Source: Streptomyces parvus (GTDB lineage: Bacteria > Actinomycetota > Actinomycetes > Streptomycetales > Streptomycetaceae). From it: 64,000 nucleotides of DNA. The stretch covers positions 186,001-250,000 of the forward strand of contig NZ_BMRY01000005.1 of the NCBI RefSeq assembly GCF_014648875.1. The letters are read 5' to 3'. Numbering within the stretch: position 1 is the first letter of the stretch; each line of letters opens with the position of its first letter. The position numbers were made by a program, and so were the translations under genes. Positions 53,618-61,884 of this stretch are shown here, in pieces. The notes beneath the pieces are model-generated. The model saw only the letters and a program-made list of their open reading frames with translations. It was not told the DNA's origin and made no database searches.

Positions 53618-54052
53618 ATGAACCAGGAAGTCACCCGCACCCAACACACGCCCACCGACCGCGCGTTCACCGTGCTGCTCTCCCCCACCCGGCGAGGAGC
53701 CCGGCTCGCCCGGCTGCTGACCACCGCCCACCTCGGCGCGTGGGGGCTCCCGTCGGAGTCGGCCGCCCACATCGTCGCCGAACTGGCGGCCAACGCCACC
53801 GTCCACGGCCGCGTGAAGGGCCGGGACTTCCAACTCGGCCTCATCGTCCAGGGCAACACCCTGCGGATCGAGGTCACGGACACGCGCGGTGACAGCGTCC
53901 CGCCCGGCCGCGGAAGCGTGAAGCCGCCCGGGGACGACGCGGAAACCGGGCGCGGCCTGCTCATCGTCGAGGCGCTGGCGGACCACTGGGGCATCACCCC
54001 CGGGCCGGTCCCGCGCAAGACGGTGTGGGCGGAGATCGGCCTCGTACGGTAG
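53618..54052 (+). CDS. ATP-binding (HATPase_c, anti-sigma-factor-like) protein
   Basis: A 144-residue GHKL ATPase-fold protein like RsbW/SpoIIAB. The N box is AHIVAELAANATVHG (about 50-64), followed by RIEVTDTRGDSVPP (G1 region) and ETGRGLLIVEALADHWG (G2). These small proteins accompany XRE/DUF397 genes in Streptomyces; whether they bind a sigma factor is unproven here. ATG 53618 (MNQEVTRTQHTP) is the first after the phased repeats. A long inverted repeat begins 11 bases after its stop. Confidence 0.9.
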   Translation: MNQEVTRTQHTPTDRAFTVLLSPTRRGARLARLLTTAHLGAWGLPSESAAHIVAELAANATVHGRVKGRDFQLGLIVQGNTLRIEVTDTRGDSVPPGRGSVKPPGDDAETGRGLLIVEALADHWGITPGPVPRKTVWAEIGLVR

Positions 54053-54063
54053 CCGCCCTCACC

Positions 54064-54174
54064 GGGTCGCACTGCCGCACGATCCGGTACTGCCCCGCAA
54101 GACCCCCGGAAGCCCCGGGAAACCACTCAAAAGCCCCACGGAAGCCCTCACCGGATCGTGCGGCAGCGCGACCC
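54064..54174. repeat. Long inverted repeat, 25-bp arms, 61-base loop
   Basis: The left arm 54064-54088 (GGGTCGCACTGCCGCACGAT then CCGGT) pairs with 54150-54174 at 24 of 25 positions; the single A-C mismatch is at arm position 8. The loop carries repeated GGAAGCCC/AAAAGCCCC units. It starts 11 bases after the ATPase stop. It could fold as a 3' structure of that mRNA or be a remnant mobile or recombination element. Confidence 0.85.
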
Positions 54175-54230
54175 ACGGCGGCGCGACATCAACTACCTAA
54201 GAACCAAGAGAAAGAACCCAACCCCACCCA

Positions 54231-54278
54231 ACCCGCCCCGGCGGCCACCCGACGGGTCCCAGGGGTGCCGGGGCGGGT
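54231..54278. terminator. Terminator-like hairpin
   Basis: ACCCGCCCCGGC (54231-54242) and GCCGGGGCGGGT (54267-54278) form a perfect 12-bp stem with a 24-base loop. It separates the ATPase unit from the next gene. No T-run follows. Confidence 0.55.
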
Positions 54279-54392
54279 CCGGCAGCCTCCGCGGGCTTCG
54301 TCACTCACACGGGTGACATTTCCCAACTCAGCTCGCTTTTGGGCAGGTTGCCCGGCATATGCTCACGCCAGACCACATCCCACACATACGTC

Positions 54393-54428
54393 GGCCCCCG
54401 ACCGGGAGTGCAATCCCAACCGAGGGCC
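54393..54428 (+). promoter_or_regulatory. Nested hairpin leader before the winged-helix gene
   Basis: An outer stem GGCCC/GGGCC (54393-54397 with 54424-54428, plus a CG pair inside) encloses an inner stem GGGA-GTGCAA-TCCC (54404-54417). It is followed by TGGCCACCTAGGAAG, ending 28 bases before the start codon. As RNA it is a compact structure close to the translation start; a cis-regulatory RNA or a protein site are both possible. Confidence 0.45.
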
Positions 54429-54457
54429 TGGCCACCTAGGAAGACAACACCTTCCCG

Positions 54458-55504
54458 ATGGATACCCAGCAGAATACTGCCCTCGCCCGCGCCCTGGCGG
54501 AGGTTCCCGGACCTCTCCCCACCCGTGGCGTCATCCACGTCACCATCCCCCACACCGAGCGCTTCACGATCGTCGGCAACCATCTCGCCCAGCACCCCGA
54601 CCTCAGCTGCACCGCCGTCGGGATCGCCGTACGCATCCAGTCCCTGCCGCAAGGCACCGAAGTCGGCATCAAGGCGCTCGCCGCCCGCTGCAAGGAAGGC
54701 GAGAAGCGCATCGCCGCCGCCCTCCGCGAGCTCGAAGTCCACGGCTACCTGCAACGCATCCGGGACCGGCTGCACGGCAAGAAGGTCATCACCCGCACCG
54801 TCTTCTGCAACCAGCCCACGGCGCTGCTGCACCCCCGGCCCCGCCCGGCAGCGGAGGCCCGCCCGCAACCCGCCGCGTCGGCAGCCGTACCCGTACGCAT
54901 GCCTGCCGGGGTGCACGTACCCGCGCCCGGACCTGTACGTGTCCCCGTACCCGCGCCCGTACCAACGGCTGCGCCGCCACCCCCACCGGAGGAGGTACCG
55001 GTGGCCCCGCCCGCGCCCTCAGCCCCGCTCTTCGAACGGCGCGTACCGCCCCCGACCGCACCCAAGGCACCTCGCCGGCCCCTCCCCCAGCCCGGCGAAC
55101 TCACCCCGGAGCTCGACCGCGCGGCCACCACGTTCCTCAGCGATCTGCACCGGCACGCGCCCCAGTTCACCCTCTCCGAGGACGACGTCCGCCGACTGGT
55201 TCCCGGGGTGGCGGCCTGGCTCGAACGCGCAGCCCGTCCGGACGCCATCCGCCGCGCCCTCACCGACGACCCGCCCCAGCCTCTCAGGCATCCGGCCAAA
55301 CTCCTCGCCCACCGGCTCACCGAACTGCTCCCGCCGGCACCTCCCGGCGTCGACGACCTCGCCGCGCTCGCCGCTCGCCCCCGGGTCGTCGTCACGCCCT
55401 TCCAGACCTGCGACGACTGCGACCGCGCCTTCCGTTCCCCGACGCCCGGCCACTGCCGCGACTGCCGCGAGACCCGCGCCGCATACGTGCAGGCCGCCGC
55501 CTGA
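54458..55504 (+). CDS. Winged-helix protein with proline-rich linker and zinc ribbon
   Basis: A 348-residue protein. Residues 30-115 form a winged-helix domain like those of plasmid/phage replication initiators and Streptomyces helix-turn-helix proteins (TAVGIAVRIQSLPQG, ALAARCKEGEKRIAAALREL, HGYLQRIRD). A Pro/Ala/Val-rich linker (about 125-210) leads to a second helical domain (AATTFLSDLHRHAPQFTLSEDDVRRLVPGVAAWLERA). C-terminal CDDCDRAF...CRDCRE forms a zinc ribbon. It could be a residue of an integrated element but no integrase or transfer gene is nearby. ATG 54458 starts the conserved part. Confidence 0.8.
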   Translation: MDTQQNTALARALAEVPGPLPTRGVIHVTIPHTERFTIVGNHLAQHPDLSCTAVGIAVRIQSLPQGTEVGIKALAARCKEGEKRIAAALRELEVHGYLQRIRDRLHGKKVITRTVFCNQPTALLHPRPRPAAEARPQPAASAAVPVRMPAGVHVPAPGPVRVPVPAPVPTAAPPPPPEEVPVAPPAPSAPLFERRVPPPTAPKAPRRPLPQPGELTPELDRAATTFLSDLHRHAPQFTLSEDDVRRLVPGVAAWLERAARPDAIRRALTDDPPQPLRHPAKLLAHRLTELLPPAPPGVDDLAALAARPRVVVTPFQTCDDCDRAFRSPTPGHCRDCRETRAAYVQAAA

Positions 55505-55521
55505 CCGGTCGGGAGCCGAGG

Positions 55522-56454
55522 TCACCGGCTGCGAAGGGCCTCCGCCATCGCGACGGCGGACGAGGCAAGCCGCCTCTCGCCGTCCTCGATGTCCCAGAGG
55601 GCGTTCTGCAGCAGCCGCCCCCGTGTCCAGTCGGCGGCCCGTGCGCGGTCCAGGCCGAGGGTGTCCGTCAGCAGGTCGAACCGGCGTCGCACCACGCGCA
55701 GGGGCTCGCCCTTCGCGGCGATGTCGTCCCACCGGCTGTCCAGAGCGGGCCACAGGTCGAACCCCGGATCGCCGGCGAGCGGCTCGGGGTCGATGGCGAG
55801 CCACGGCTCACGCTGCGCGGCGAGGACGTTGTCGTAGTGGAGATCCCAGTGCAGCAGCCGGTCTCCGGGGTCGTCGACGAGTTCGGCGACGGCCGAGGCC
55901 CAGCCTCGCAGCAGGCCCCGGTCGGCCGGGTCGGTCAACCGAGCGACCGCCTGCGGGACCTCCTCCAGCATCGCCGCGGCGACGTCACCGAGGCCGGGCA
56001 GTCCCTGCGGCGCGGGGACCGCGACCAGCCGCGCGTGCAGCCCGGCGAGGATGCCCATCGCCGCGTCGTCATCGTCGATCGAGGCCAGGGTACGGGCTCC
56101 GTCCAGCCGTTCCAGGAGCATGCTGCTGCTCGCGGGGTCGTGGTGGAGGAGCTGGACCATTCCCTCGCCGTCCCAGGTGCGGAGTCCGATCAGCGCGGCG
56201 GCGGTCTCCTCCCGGGGCAGCTGGAGTCGGAGCACCACGCGTGTGCCGTCGTGGCGCAGGACCGGCAGCACCAAGGAGGCCTGGCCGGACCGGACCGCGC
56301 CGTCCCGCCGCAGCTGCCAGCGTTCCAGCATGTCCGCAGCGAGAGAGGGCAGTTCGGCGATCCAGGCTCGCCCCTCCTCGCCGAAGCCCGTGGCGTACGA
56401 CTCCACCAGGCCGTGCGGGACCTCGTCGGCGGCCAACGCGTCGGGCGCGGTCAC
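55522..56454 (-). CDS. Aminoglycoside-phosphotransferase-like kinase (APH(6)/hydroxyurea kinase type)
   Basis: A 310-residue kinase-fold protein of the APH(6)-like/streptomycin 6-kinase group. VVLRLQLPREETAAALIGLRTW includes the ATP-binding strand and Glu helix. The catalytic loop is LLHWDLHYDNVLAA (about 203-216) and the metal motif WLAIDPEPLAGDPGFDLWP. It may phosphorylate an antibiotic such as streptomycin or hydroxyurea or an unknown metabolite; specificity cannot be assigned. GTG start overlapping the upstream GNAT stop, so the two are coupled. Confidence 0.9.
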   Translation of the reverse strand: MTAPDALAADEVPHGLVESYATGFGEEGRAWIAELPSLAADMLERWQLRRDGAVRSGQASLVLPVLRHDGTRVVLRLQLPREETAAALIGLRTWDGEGMVQLLHHDPASSSMLLERLDGARTLASIDDDDAAMGILAGLHARLVAVPAPQGLPGLGDVAAAMLEEVPQAVARLTDPADRGLLRGWASAVAELVDDPGDRLLHWDLHYDNVLAAQREPWLAIDPEPLAGDPGFDLWPALDSRWDDIAAKGEPLRVVRRRFDLLTDTLGLDRARAADWTRGRLLQNALWDIEDGERRLASSAVAMAEALRSR

Positions 56455-57014
56455 CGGCTCTCGGCCGTGGCGTCCCAGTCGCGGCGGAGCAGGCCGAAGA
56501 CCCAGGAGTCGGATACGTCGCCGTTGACGATGCAGTCCTCGCGGAGCGTGCCTTCACGGACGAAGCCGAGCTTCTCCAGGACCCGGGCGGACCCCACGTT
56601 ACGGGTGTCGGTCTCGGCCTGGACGCGGTTGAGGTCCAGGGTGTCGTACGCCCACCGCAGGACGGCCCGCGCGGTCTCCGTGCCGTAGCCGTTGCCCCAC
56701 GTGGCGGCGTCGAAGACGTAACACAGAGACGCACTGCGGAAGTCCGGGTTCCAGTCGAACAGAGCGCACCAGCCGATGAACGAGCCGTCGGAGACGCGTT
56801 CGACGGCCAGCCGCGCCCCCGAGCCCTCCTCCTCGATCCTCCGGCAGGTCGCGAGGAAGGTCTGGAAACGGGCCGGATCTGTCCACGGCGGAGAGTCCCA
56901 GTAACGCAGCACGTGGGCGTCGCTCTGGAGCGCGTGGAGCGGTGCCGCGTCGGCGTCCGTGAACGGCCGCAGACGCAGGCGCTCGGTCGTCAACTCAGGG
57001 GTGGGCAAGGTCAT
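56451..57014 (-). CDS. RimJ/RimL-type GNAT acetyltransferase
   Basis: A 187-residue acetyltransferase of the ribosomal-protein N-acetyltransferase type. It opens LTTERLRLRPFTDADAAPLHALQSD, and motif A is WGNGYGTETARAVLRWAYDTLDLNRVQAETDTRNVGSARVLEKLGFVREG, all family-typical. The target may be a protein N terminus or a small amine. ATG 57014 (MTLPTP). The stop overlaps the kinase start in GTGA, an acetyltransferase-plus-phosphotransferase pairing reminiscent of resistance genes. Confidence 0.92.
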   Translation of the reverse strand: MTLPTPELTTERLRLRPFTDADAAPLHALQSDAHVLRYWDSPPWTDPARFQTFLATCRRIEEEGSGARLAVERVSDGSFIGWCALFDWNPDFRSASLCYVFDAATWGNGYGTETARAVLRWAYDTLDLNRVQAETDTRNVGSARVLEKLGFVREGTLREDCIVNGDVSDSWVFGLLRRDWDATAESR

Positions 57015-57139
57015 GCGGGCATCCTGCCGCGCGATGCCCGCCCCCGCCATCGGTTTGTCCGGTGGCGCCGGGCAGGACAGACGTCCGGCCCACCCGCATC
57101 AACGGCTGGAATTCCGTGCCGCGACTAGCATCCGGTCCC

Positions 57140-57586
57140 ATGACCACCACGACCAGCGGCCCGCCCGGCGAAGACCCGTACGAGATCGACACCGACCCGG
57201 ACCGCATCGACATCGGCCTCGTGCACCACTGGCTCTCCACCGACGCCTTCTGGGCGCTCGGCCGCAGCCGGGATCTCGTCGAGCGGTCGATGCGCGGGTC
57301 GCTCAACTTCGGTGTGTACGACGGCGAGGGGGCGCAGGTCGCCTACGCCCGGGTCGTCACGGACCATGCCACCTTCGCCTGGCTCTGCGACGTCTACGTG
57401 GACCCCGCGCACCGGGGCCGGGGCCTCGGCGTACGGCTGGCGACCGCCGTCCGCGACCACCTCGCCCCGTACGAACTCAAGCGGACCCTGCTGTCCACCC
57501 TCGATGCCCACGAGCTGTACGCCAAGGTCGGGTTCGTCCCCGTGCCAGACCCGAAGATGTTGATGATCCTCAGCCCGACGACGTAG
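57140..57586 (+). CDS. GNAT acetyltransferase
   Basis: A 148-residue GNAT protein. The acetyl-CoA site is LCDVYVDPAHRGRGLGVRLATAVRDHL (about 82-108), and it ends with LDAHELYAKVGFVPVPDPKMLMI. YARVVTDHATFAWLCDVYVDP is the usual pre-motif strand. Substrate unknown. It diverges from the RimJ-type gene and its 3' end overlaps the next, convergent GNAT gene by 17 bases. Confidence 0.92.
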   Translation: MTTTTSGPPGEDPYEIDTDPDRIDIGLVHHWLSTDAFWALGRSRDLVERSMRGSLNFGVYDGEGAQVAYARVVTDHATFAWLCDVYVDPAHRGRGLGVRLATAVRDHLAPYELKRTLLSTLDAHELYAKVGFVPVPDPKMLMILSPTT

Positions 57587-58058
57587 AACGCGTTCCCCAC
57601 TCCGCCACGATCTCCCCGTCCTCCTCCACCCCCGTGGGCCGGAACCCGAGCGCGGTGTACAGGTGCGCGGCCGCCTCGTTCTCCGGGGCGTACGAGAGGC
57701 GTACGGCGGTGCCGTCCTCGCGGGCCGACAGCCAGTCCGCCAGGGTGTGCACGGCTGCGCGGCCGATGCCCGTGCCCTGGTGGGCGGCGTCGATCAGCAT
57801 GCCGCCGATCCAGTGCGAACCGTCGTCGTCCCGGCCCCACATGATGTGGCCGGTCACCTCGTCGCCCGCGAGGACCGCCAGGGAGTTCCAGGTGTCCTCG
57901 CGGCTGCTGAGGACGAGGTAGCGGGCGGCCAGGGCGGGGACCCAGTCGCGCTGGTCGTCGCGGGGTGCGCTGTCGGCGACCGCCCGCCAGTTGTCCGCGT
58001 CCACCTCGTGGAGGGTGACGGGGCGGCCGGTTCTGTCGGTGTGTCCGTGGTTGATCAT
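57570..58058 (-). CDS. GNAT acetyltransferase (spermidine acetyltransferase-like)
   Basis: A 162-residue GNAT protein. It begins RPVTLHEVDADNWRAVADSAPRDDQRDWVP, the pattern of SpeG/Rv-like diamine acetyltransferases. Motif A is WIGGMLIDAAHQGTGIGRAAVHTLADWL and the end is AAAHLYTALGFRPTGVEEDGEIVAEW. ATG 58058 (MINHGHTDRTG) is chosen over 58085. Its 3' end overlaps the convergent GNAT gene. Confidence 0.9.
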   Translation of the reverse strand: MINHGHTDRTGRPVTLHEVDADNWRAVADSAPRDDQRDWVPALAARYLVLSSREDTWNSLAVLAGDEVTGHIMWGRDDDGSHWIGGMLIDAAHQGTGIGRAAVHTLADWLSAREDGTAVRLSYAPENEAAAHLYTALGFRPTGVEEDGEIVAEWGTRSTSSG

Positions 58059-58212
58059 CCGCGCAGGGTAGGCCGCCTGGACCATGCGTGACCAGGGGGT
58101 TTACGGGTGCGTCGGCGCCTGCGGAACGTATCGACGGCGCGCCGCCGCCCGCCGGTCCGCTCCCGCGCCACCGCCTGCCGGTCTGCTCGCGCGCCGCCGC
58201 CCGCCCGCCGGT

Positions 58213-59007
58213 CTACTCCTGAGCCATCGCCTGCCGGAACCCCGTGTTCACCGCGACGATCCCGCCGTCCACGCGCAGCGTCGTCCCCGTGATCCACGAC
58301 GCGTCGGACGAGGCGAGGAAGGCGACGGCGGACGCGATGTCCTCGGGGGTGCCGATACGGCCCAGCGGGTAGAGGGCCGCCGCCCGGGCCAACTCCGCGT
58401 CCCGGCCCGCCCAGGCGTTGGTGCGGATCGTGCCGGGGGCGACCAGGTTGACCCGGACGCCGCGCGGGCCCGCGTGGCCCGCCAGCGTACGGGTCAGGCT
58501 GACCAGGCCCGCCTTCGCGGCGCTGTACGCGTGGCCGCCGAAGTCCTGTTCGCCGTTGACCGAGCCGATGGTGACGATCGCGCCCCGGCCCGAGGCGACC
58601 AGGTGCGGCAGGGCGGCGCGGGCGCAGCGGAACGGGCCGGACAGGGTGATGTCCAGGTCGCGTTCCCACTGCTCGTCCGGCTCGTCCTCGAAGAGCTCGG
58701 CGTCCTCGCTCGCCGCGTACGCGTTGTTGACCAGGACGTCGAGCCGGCCGAAGGTCTTGACGGCGTACGCCACCGCCGCGTCCACCGCCGTACGGTCGGC
58801 CACGTCGCAGGCGAGGGACGCGGCGGTGCCGCCCGCCTCGCGTATCGCCGCCGCCGTGTCGGACGCGCGCTGCGCGTCCAGGTCCGTGACGAGGACCGAG
58901 GCCCCTTCCGCCGCCAGGCGGTGGGCGGTTGCCGCGCCGATGCCCTGGCCGGCGGCGGTGATCAGGATGCTGTGGCCGGCGAAGCGGGCAGGTGTCACAG
59001 GTGTCAT
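58213..59007 (-). CDS. Short-chain dehydrogenase/reductase
   Basis: A 264-residue classical SDR. The cofactor loop is LITAAGQGIGAATAHRLA (about 14-31), then CDVADRTA, NNAYAA in place of NNAG, IVTIGSVNGEQDFGGHAYSAAKAGL with the catalytic Ser and YxxxK, and VNLVAPGTIRTNAW. LVTDLDAQ after beta-2 suggests NAD preference. Substrate unknown. Its ATG overlaps the serine-hydrolase stop by 4 bases (ATGA). Confidence 0.92.
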   Translation of the reverse strand: MTPVTPARFAGHSILITAAGQGIGAATAHRLAAEGASVLVTDLDAQRASDTAAAIREAGGTAASLACDVADRTAVDAAVAYAVKTFGRLDVLVNNAYAASEDAELFEDEPDEQWERDLDITLSGPFRCARAALPHLVASGRGAIVTIGSVNGEQDFGGHAYSAAKAGLVSLTRTLAGHAGPRGVRVNLVAPGTIRTNAWAGRDAELARAAALYPLGRIGTPEDIASAVAFLASSDASWITGTTLRVDGGIVAVNTGFRQAMAQE

Positions 59008-60260
59008 AGCGCCGACCGTACTGCCCTGACCAGGGCTTGGGCACGGGGGTCGGCGGTGACTCCTTTCTGGAGGCCGTTGGTGACGTAGCCGAGCGCGATG
59101 CCGGACTCGGGGTCGGCGAAGCCGAGGGAGCCGCCGCGGCCCGGGTGGCCGAAGGAGCCGGGGCCGAGCAGCGGGGCGGCCGGGCCGTGCAGCATGTAGC
59201 CCAGGCCGAACCGGGTGTTGACGACCAGGACCCGGTCCGGGCCCGCCGACTCCTCCGTACGGGCCAGGGTGAGTGTCGCGGGGGCGAACAGGCGGCGGTG
59301 GCCGTCGACCGGGCCGATCATCGCGGCGTAGCAGCGGGCCAGGCCCCGGGCGGTCGCGATGCCGCCGGACGCGGGGAGTTCGGCAGCGCGGTAGGCCGGG
59401 TCGTTCTCGTCGGGGAACGGGTCGATCGCGCCGAACGCCCGCCGGGTCAGCGACTCCGGGTCGCGGTAGGCCTCGACGACGGAGCGTTTGGGGCGTACGC
59501 GCAGGGCGCCCGACGCGGCGGCGGCCGGGGGCTCCACGGGGCCGATGCGGCCGATGCGGTGGGCCTCGTCGGCGGGGAGCCCGAACCAGAAGTCGAGGCC
59601 GAGCGGGCGGGCGATCTCCTCGGCGATCCAGCGGCCGATGGTGCGGCCCGTGGCGCGGCGGACCAGTTCGCCGATCAGCCAGCTGTAGGTCTGGGCGTGG
59701 TAGCCGTGGTCGGTGCCGGGCTCCCACTGCGGGCGCTGCGCCACCACGGCCGCCGGGCCGGAGACCCCGTCGGCGGCCTCGGCGGGGGTGAGGGTGCGGT
59801 CCAGGACCGGGACGCCGGCCCGGTGGGCGAGCAGGTCGCGGACGAGGACGCGTTCCTTGCCGTTCGCCGTGAACTCCGGCCAGTACGTGGAGACCGGGGC
59901 GTCCAGGTCCACCTGCCCGCGCTGGTGGAGGAGGAGCGGGACGGCGGCGGCGATCCCCTTGCCCGCCGAGCGGACGACCTGGACGGTGTCGACGGCCCAC
60001 GGTTCGGTGCCGTCGACGTCTCTCGTACCGGCCCAGAGGTCGACGACCTTGCGTCCGTGGCGGTAGACGGCGACGGCCGCGCCGCGCTCGCCGCGCTGCT
60101 CAAAGTTGCGGACGAAGGCGTCCGCGACCGGTTCGTACCCGGGGGACACCGTGCCCCGGACGTCCACGGCCCTGCCCTCGGTCACGGTCCCGGCTGCCCC
60201 CGTACCGGATTCCGCTTCCGCGCCCGTACCCGTCGTGCTCACTCCCGCGCTCCCGCTCAT
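59004..60260 (-). CDS. Beta-lactamase-fold serine hydrolase/esterase
   Basis: A 418-residue class C-type hydrolase. The SxxK motif is VVRSAGKGIAAAVPLLL (about 107-123), consistent with EstB-like esterases. YHAQTYSWLIGELVRRATGR holds the Tyr, and FGHPGRGGSLGFADPESGIALGYVTNGLQ holds the third motif (HPG). No signal peptide. ATG 60260 (MSGSAGV) after GGGGGG is chosen. Coupled to the SDR, so the pair may act on one ester or lactone metabolite; inference. Confidence 0.88.
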   Translation of the reverse strand: MSGSAGVSTTGTGAEAESGTGAAGTVTEGRAVDVRGTVSPGYEPVADAFVRNFEQRGERGAAVAVYRHGRKVVDLWAGTRDVDGTEPWAVDTVQVVRSAGKGIAAAVPLLLHQRGQVDLDAPVSTYWPEFTANGKERVLVRDLLAHRAGVPVLDRTLTPAEAADGVSGPAAVVAQRPQWEPGTDHGYHAQTYSWLIGELVRRATGRTIGRWIAEEIARPLGLDFWFGLPADEAHRIGRIGPVEPPAAAASGALRVRPKRSVVEAYRDPESLTRRAFGAIDPFPDENDPAYRAAELPASGGIATARGLARCYAAMIGPVDGHRRLFAPATLTLARTEESAGPDRVLVVNTRFGLGYMLHGPAAPLLGPGSFGHPGRGGSLGFADPESGIALGYVTNGLQKGVTADPRAQALVRAVRSAL

Positions 60261-60333
60261 CCCCCCATGGTGCACGTCCCGTCGGGGTGTTCGGGGAGCG
60301 GGTCTCCGTGACCACCGGGCTGTCACCATCTGT

Positions 60334-61134
60334 TTACGGTGGCGGAACGTCGACGGCTCCCGGATCGAAGCCGAACGGCAGCTCCAGCCGGTGGGAACGC
60401 ATCAGCTCCTCGTCCCGCAGGAGGTCCTGCGTACGGTCGTCGGCGGCAATGACGCCCTCGCTGAGGATGACCGCGCGCGGGCAGAGCTCCAGGGCGTACG
60501 GCAGGTCGTGGGTGACCATCAGCACCGTGATGTCCAAGGACCGCAGGATATCGGCCAGTTCGCGGCGGGAGGCCGGGTCCAGGTTGGACGAGGGTTCGTC
60601 CAGGACGAGGATCTCCGGGTCCATCGCGAGGACGGTGGCCACGGCGACCCGGCGGCGCTGCCCGAAGGAGAGGTGGTGCGGCGGACGGGCCGCGTACTCC
60701 TCCATGCCGACCTGCTTCAACGCCCGCAGGACACGGTCCTCCAACTCCGGTCCGCGCAGTCCGGCGGAGGCGGGCCCGAAGGCGACGTCCTCGCGGACCG
60801 TGGGCATGAACAGCTGGTCGTCCGGGTCCTGGAACACGATGCCGACCCGGCGGCGAATCTCGGCCAGATTCCGCTTCGCCACCGGGAGCCCCGCGACCCG
60901 GACCGTGCCGGAGCCGGCCTCCAGGATGCCGTTGAGGTGCAGGACGAGCGTGGTCTTGCCCGCGCCGTTGGGGCCGAGGAGCGCGACGCGTTCGCCGCGC
61001 CCCACGGTCAGGTTCACCCCGAAGAGGGCCTGGTGACCGTCGGGGTAGGCGTAGGCGAGGCCGCTGACTTCGAGCGACGGGGCGGTCGGCGGGGTGTCCG
61101 AGGCGTCTTCCACAGAAGCAGTCACAGGGTCCAT
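60334..61134 (-). CDS. cbiO: Cobalt/nickel ECF transporter ATPase
   Basis: Energizing ATPase of a group I ECF transporter, 266 residues. Walker A GPNGAGKTT (about 52-60), Q-loop FQDPDDQLFMPTV, signature LSFGQRRRVAVA, Walker B ILVLDEPSSNLD and the H-loop VTHDLPYALE are all present. LSFGQ in place of LSGGQ is common in CbiO. The start at 61134 (MDPVTASVED) overlaps cbiQ by 13 bases. Last gene of cbiM-cbiQ-cbiO. Confidence 0.95.
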   Translation of the reverse strand: MDPVTASVEDASDTPPTAPSLEVSGLAYAYPDGHQALFGVNLTVGRGERVALLGPNGAGKTTLVLHLNGILEAGSGTVRVAGLPVAKRNLAEIRRRVGIVFQDPDDQLFMPTVREDVAFGPASAGLRGPELEDRVLRALKQVGMEEYAARPPHHLSFGQRRRVAVATVLAMDPEILVLDEPSSNLDPASRRELADILRSLDITVLMVTHDLPYALELCPRAVILSEGVIAADDRTQDLLRDEELMRSHRLELPFGFDPGAVDVPPP

Positions 61135-61883
61135 CCCAGCAGACAGACCGCGAGCGCGAGGCCGGGCAGCGTCGCCGCGTACGCCCATTGCCTCCGGTCC
61201 GCCGTCACCTCGTCGATCACCGGCATCGTGCCCGCGTACCCCCGGCTCACCATAGCCAGGTGGACGCGTTCGCCACGTTCGTAGGAGCGGATGAACAGGG
61301 CGCCGGCCGAGGCGGCGAGCACCCGCCACTGCCGTACCCCGCGCGCCTCGAAGCCCCGGGAGCGGCGGGCGATCGCCATGCGCCGCATCTCGTCGGTGAC
61401 GACGTCCCCGTACCGGATCATGAACGAGGCGATCTGCACGAGCAGCGGCGGCAGCCTCAGGCGCTGGAGGCCGAGCAGGACGGCGCGCAGTTCGGTGGTG
61501 GAGGCCAGGAGCACCGAGGCGGCGACGCCGAGGGTGGCCTTGGCCAGCACGTTCCACGCGCCCCAGAGGCCGGGGACGCTGACGGAGACGCCGAGGACAC
61601 TCGTCTGCTCGCCCGGCACCACGAACGGCATGAGCAGGGCGAACGCGACGAACGGCACCTCGACGACGAGCCGTTTCAGCAGGAAGCCGGCCGGGATCCG
61701 GGCCACGACGGCGACGGCCGCCAGCAGGGCCGCGTACAGCCCGAAGGCCCACATCGCCTCGCGCGGGGTGCAGACGACCACGAGGACGAAGCAGAAGACG
61801 GCGACGATTTTGCAGTGCGGGGGCAGCCCGTGGACCGGCGAGTGTCCGTGCCGGTAGAGCTTGTGGGCGTGGCCCGCACCCAT
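61122..61883 (-). CDS. cbiQ: Cobalt/nickel ECF transporter T component
   Basis: Transmembrane coupling protein of 253 residues with about five to six helices (KIVAVFCFVLVVVCTP, GLYAALLAAVAVVARIP, VEVPFVAFALLMPFVVPGE). The cytosolic coupling motifs include MRRMAIARRSRGFEARG, an A-R-x-R-G-type coupling helix that contacts CbiO, preceded by MIRYGDVVTDE. It starts one base after the cbiM stop region and overlaps cbiO. Identity is clear from motif and order. Confidence 0.94.
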   Translation of the reverse strand: MGAGHAHKLYRHGHSPVHGLPPHCKIVAVFCFVLVVVCTPREAMWAFGLYAALLAAVAVVARIPAGFLLKRLVVEVPFVAFALLMPFVVPGEQTSVLGVSVSVPGLWGAWNVLAKATLGVAASVLLASTTELRAVLLGLQRLRLPPLLVQIASFMIRYGDVVTDEMRRMAIARRSRGFEARGVRQWRVLAASAGALFIRSYERGERVHLAMVSRGYAGTMPVIDEVTADRRQWAYAATLPGLALAVCLLGWTL

Positions 61884-61884
61884 G

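Larger units (their letters stand above)
54053..54457. other. Structured non-coding region
   Basis: No gene is convincing in these 405 bases. They hold, in order, a 25-bp-arm inverted repeat (54064-54174), a terminator-like hairpin (54231-54278) and a hairpin-rich leader (54393-54428) directly before the next gene. Reading frames through the region are shadows. Confidence 0.6.

Noticed and set aside
54053..55504. Prophage or integrative element around the winged-helix gene
   Set aside because: No integrase, excisionase, tra/spd genes, tRNA target or flanking direct repeats are visible.
60334..61752. Extended 472-codon frame for cbiO
   Set aside because: The upstream 200 codons are the shadow of cbiQ; CbiO homology begins after MDPVTASVED.
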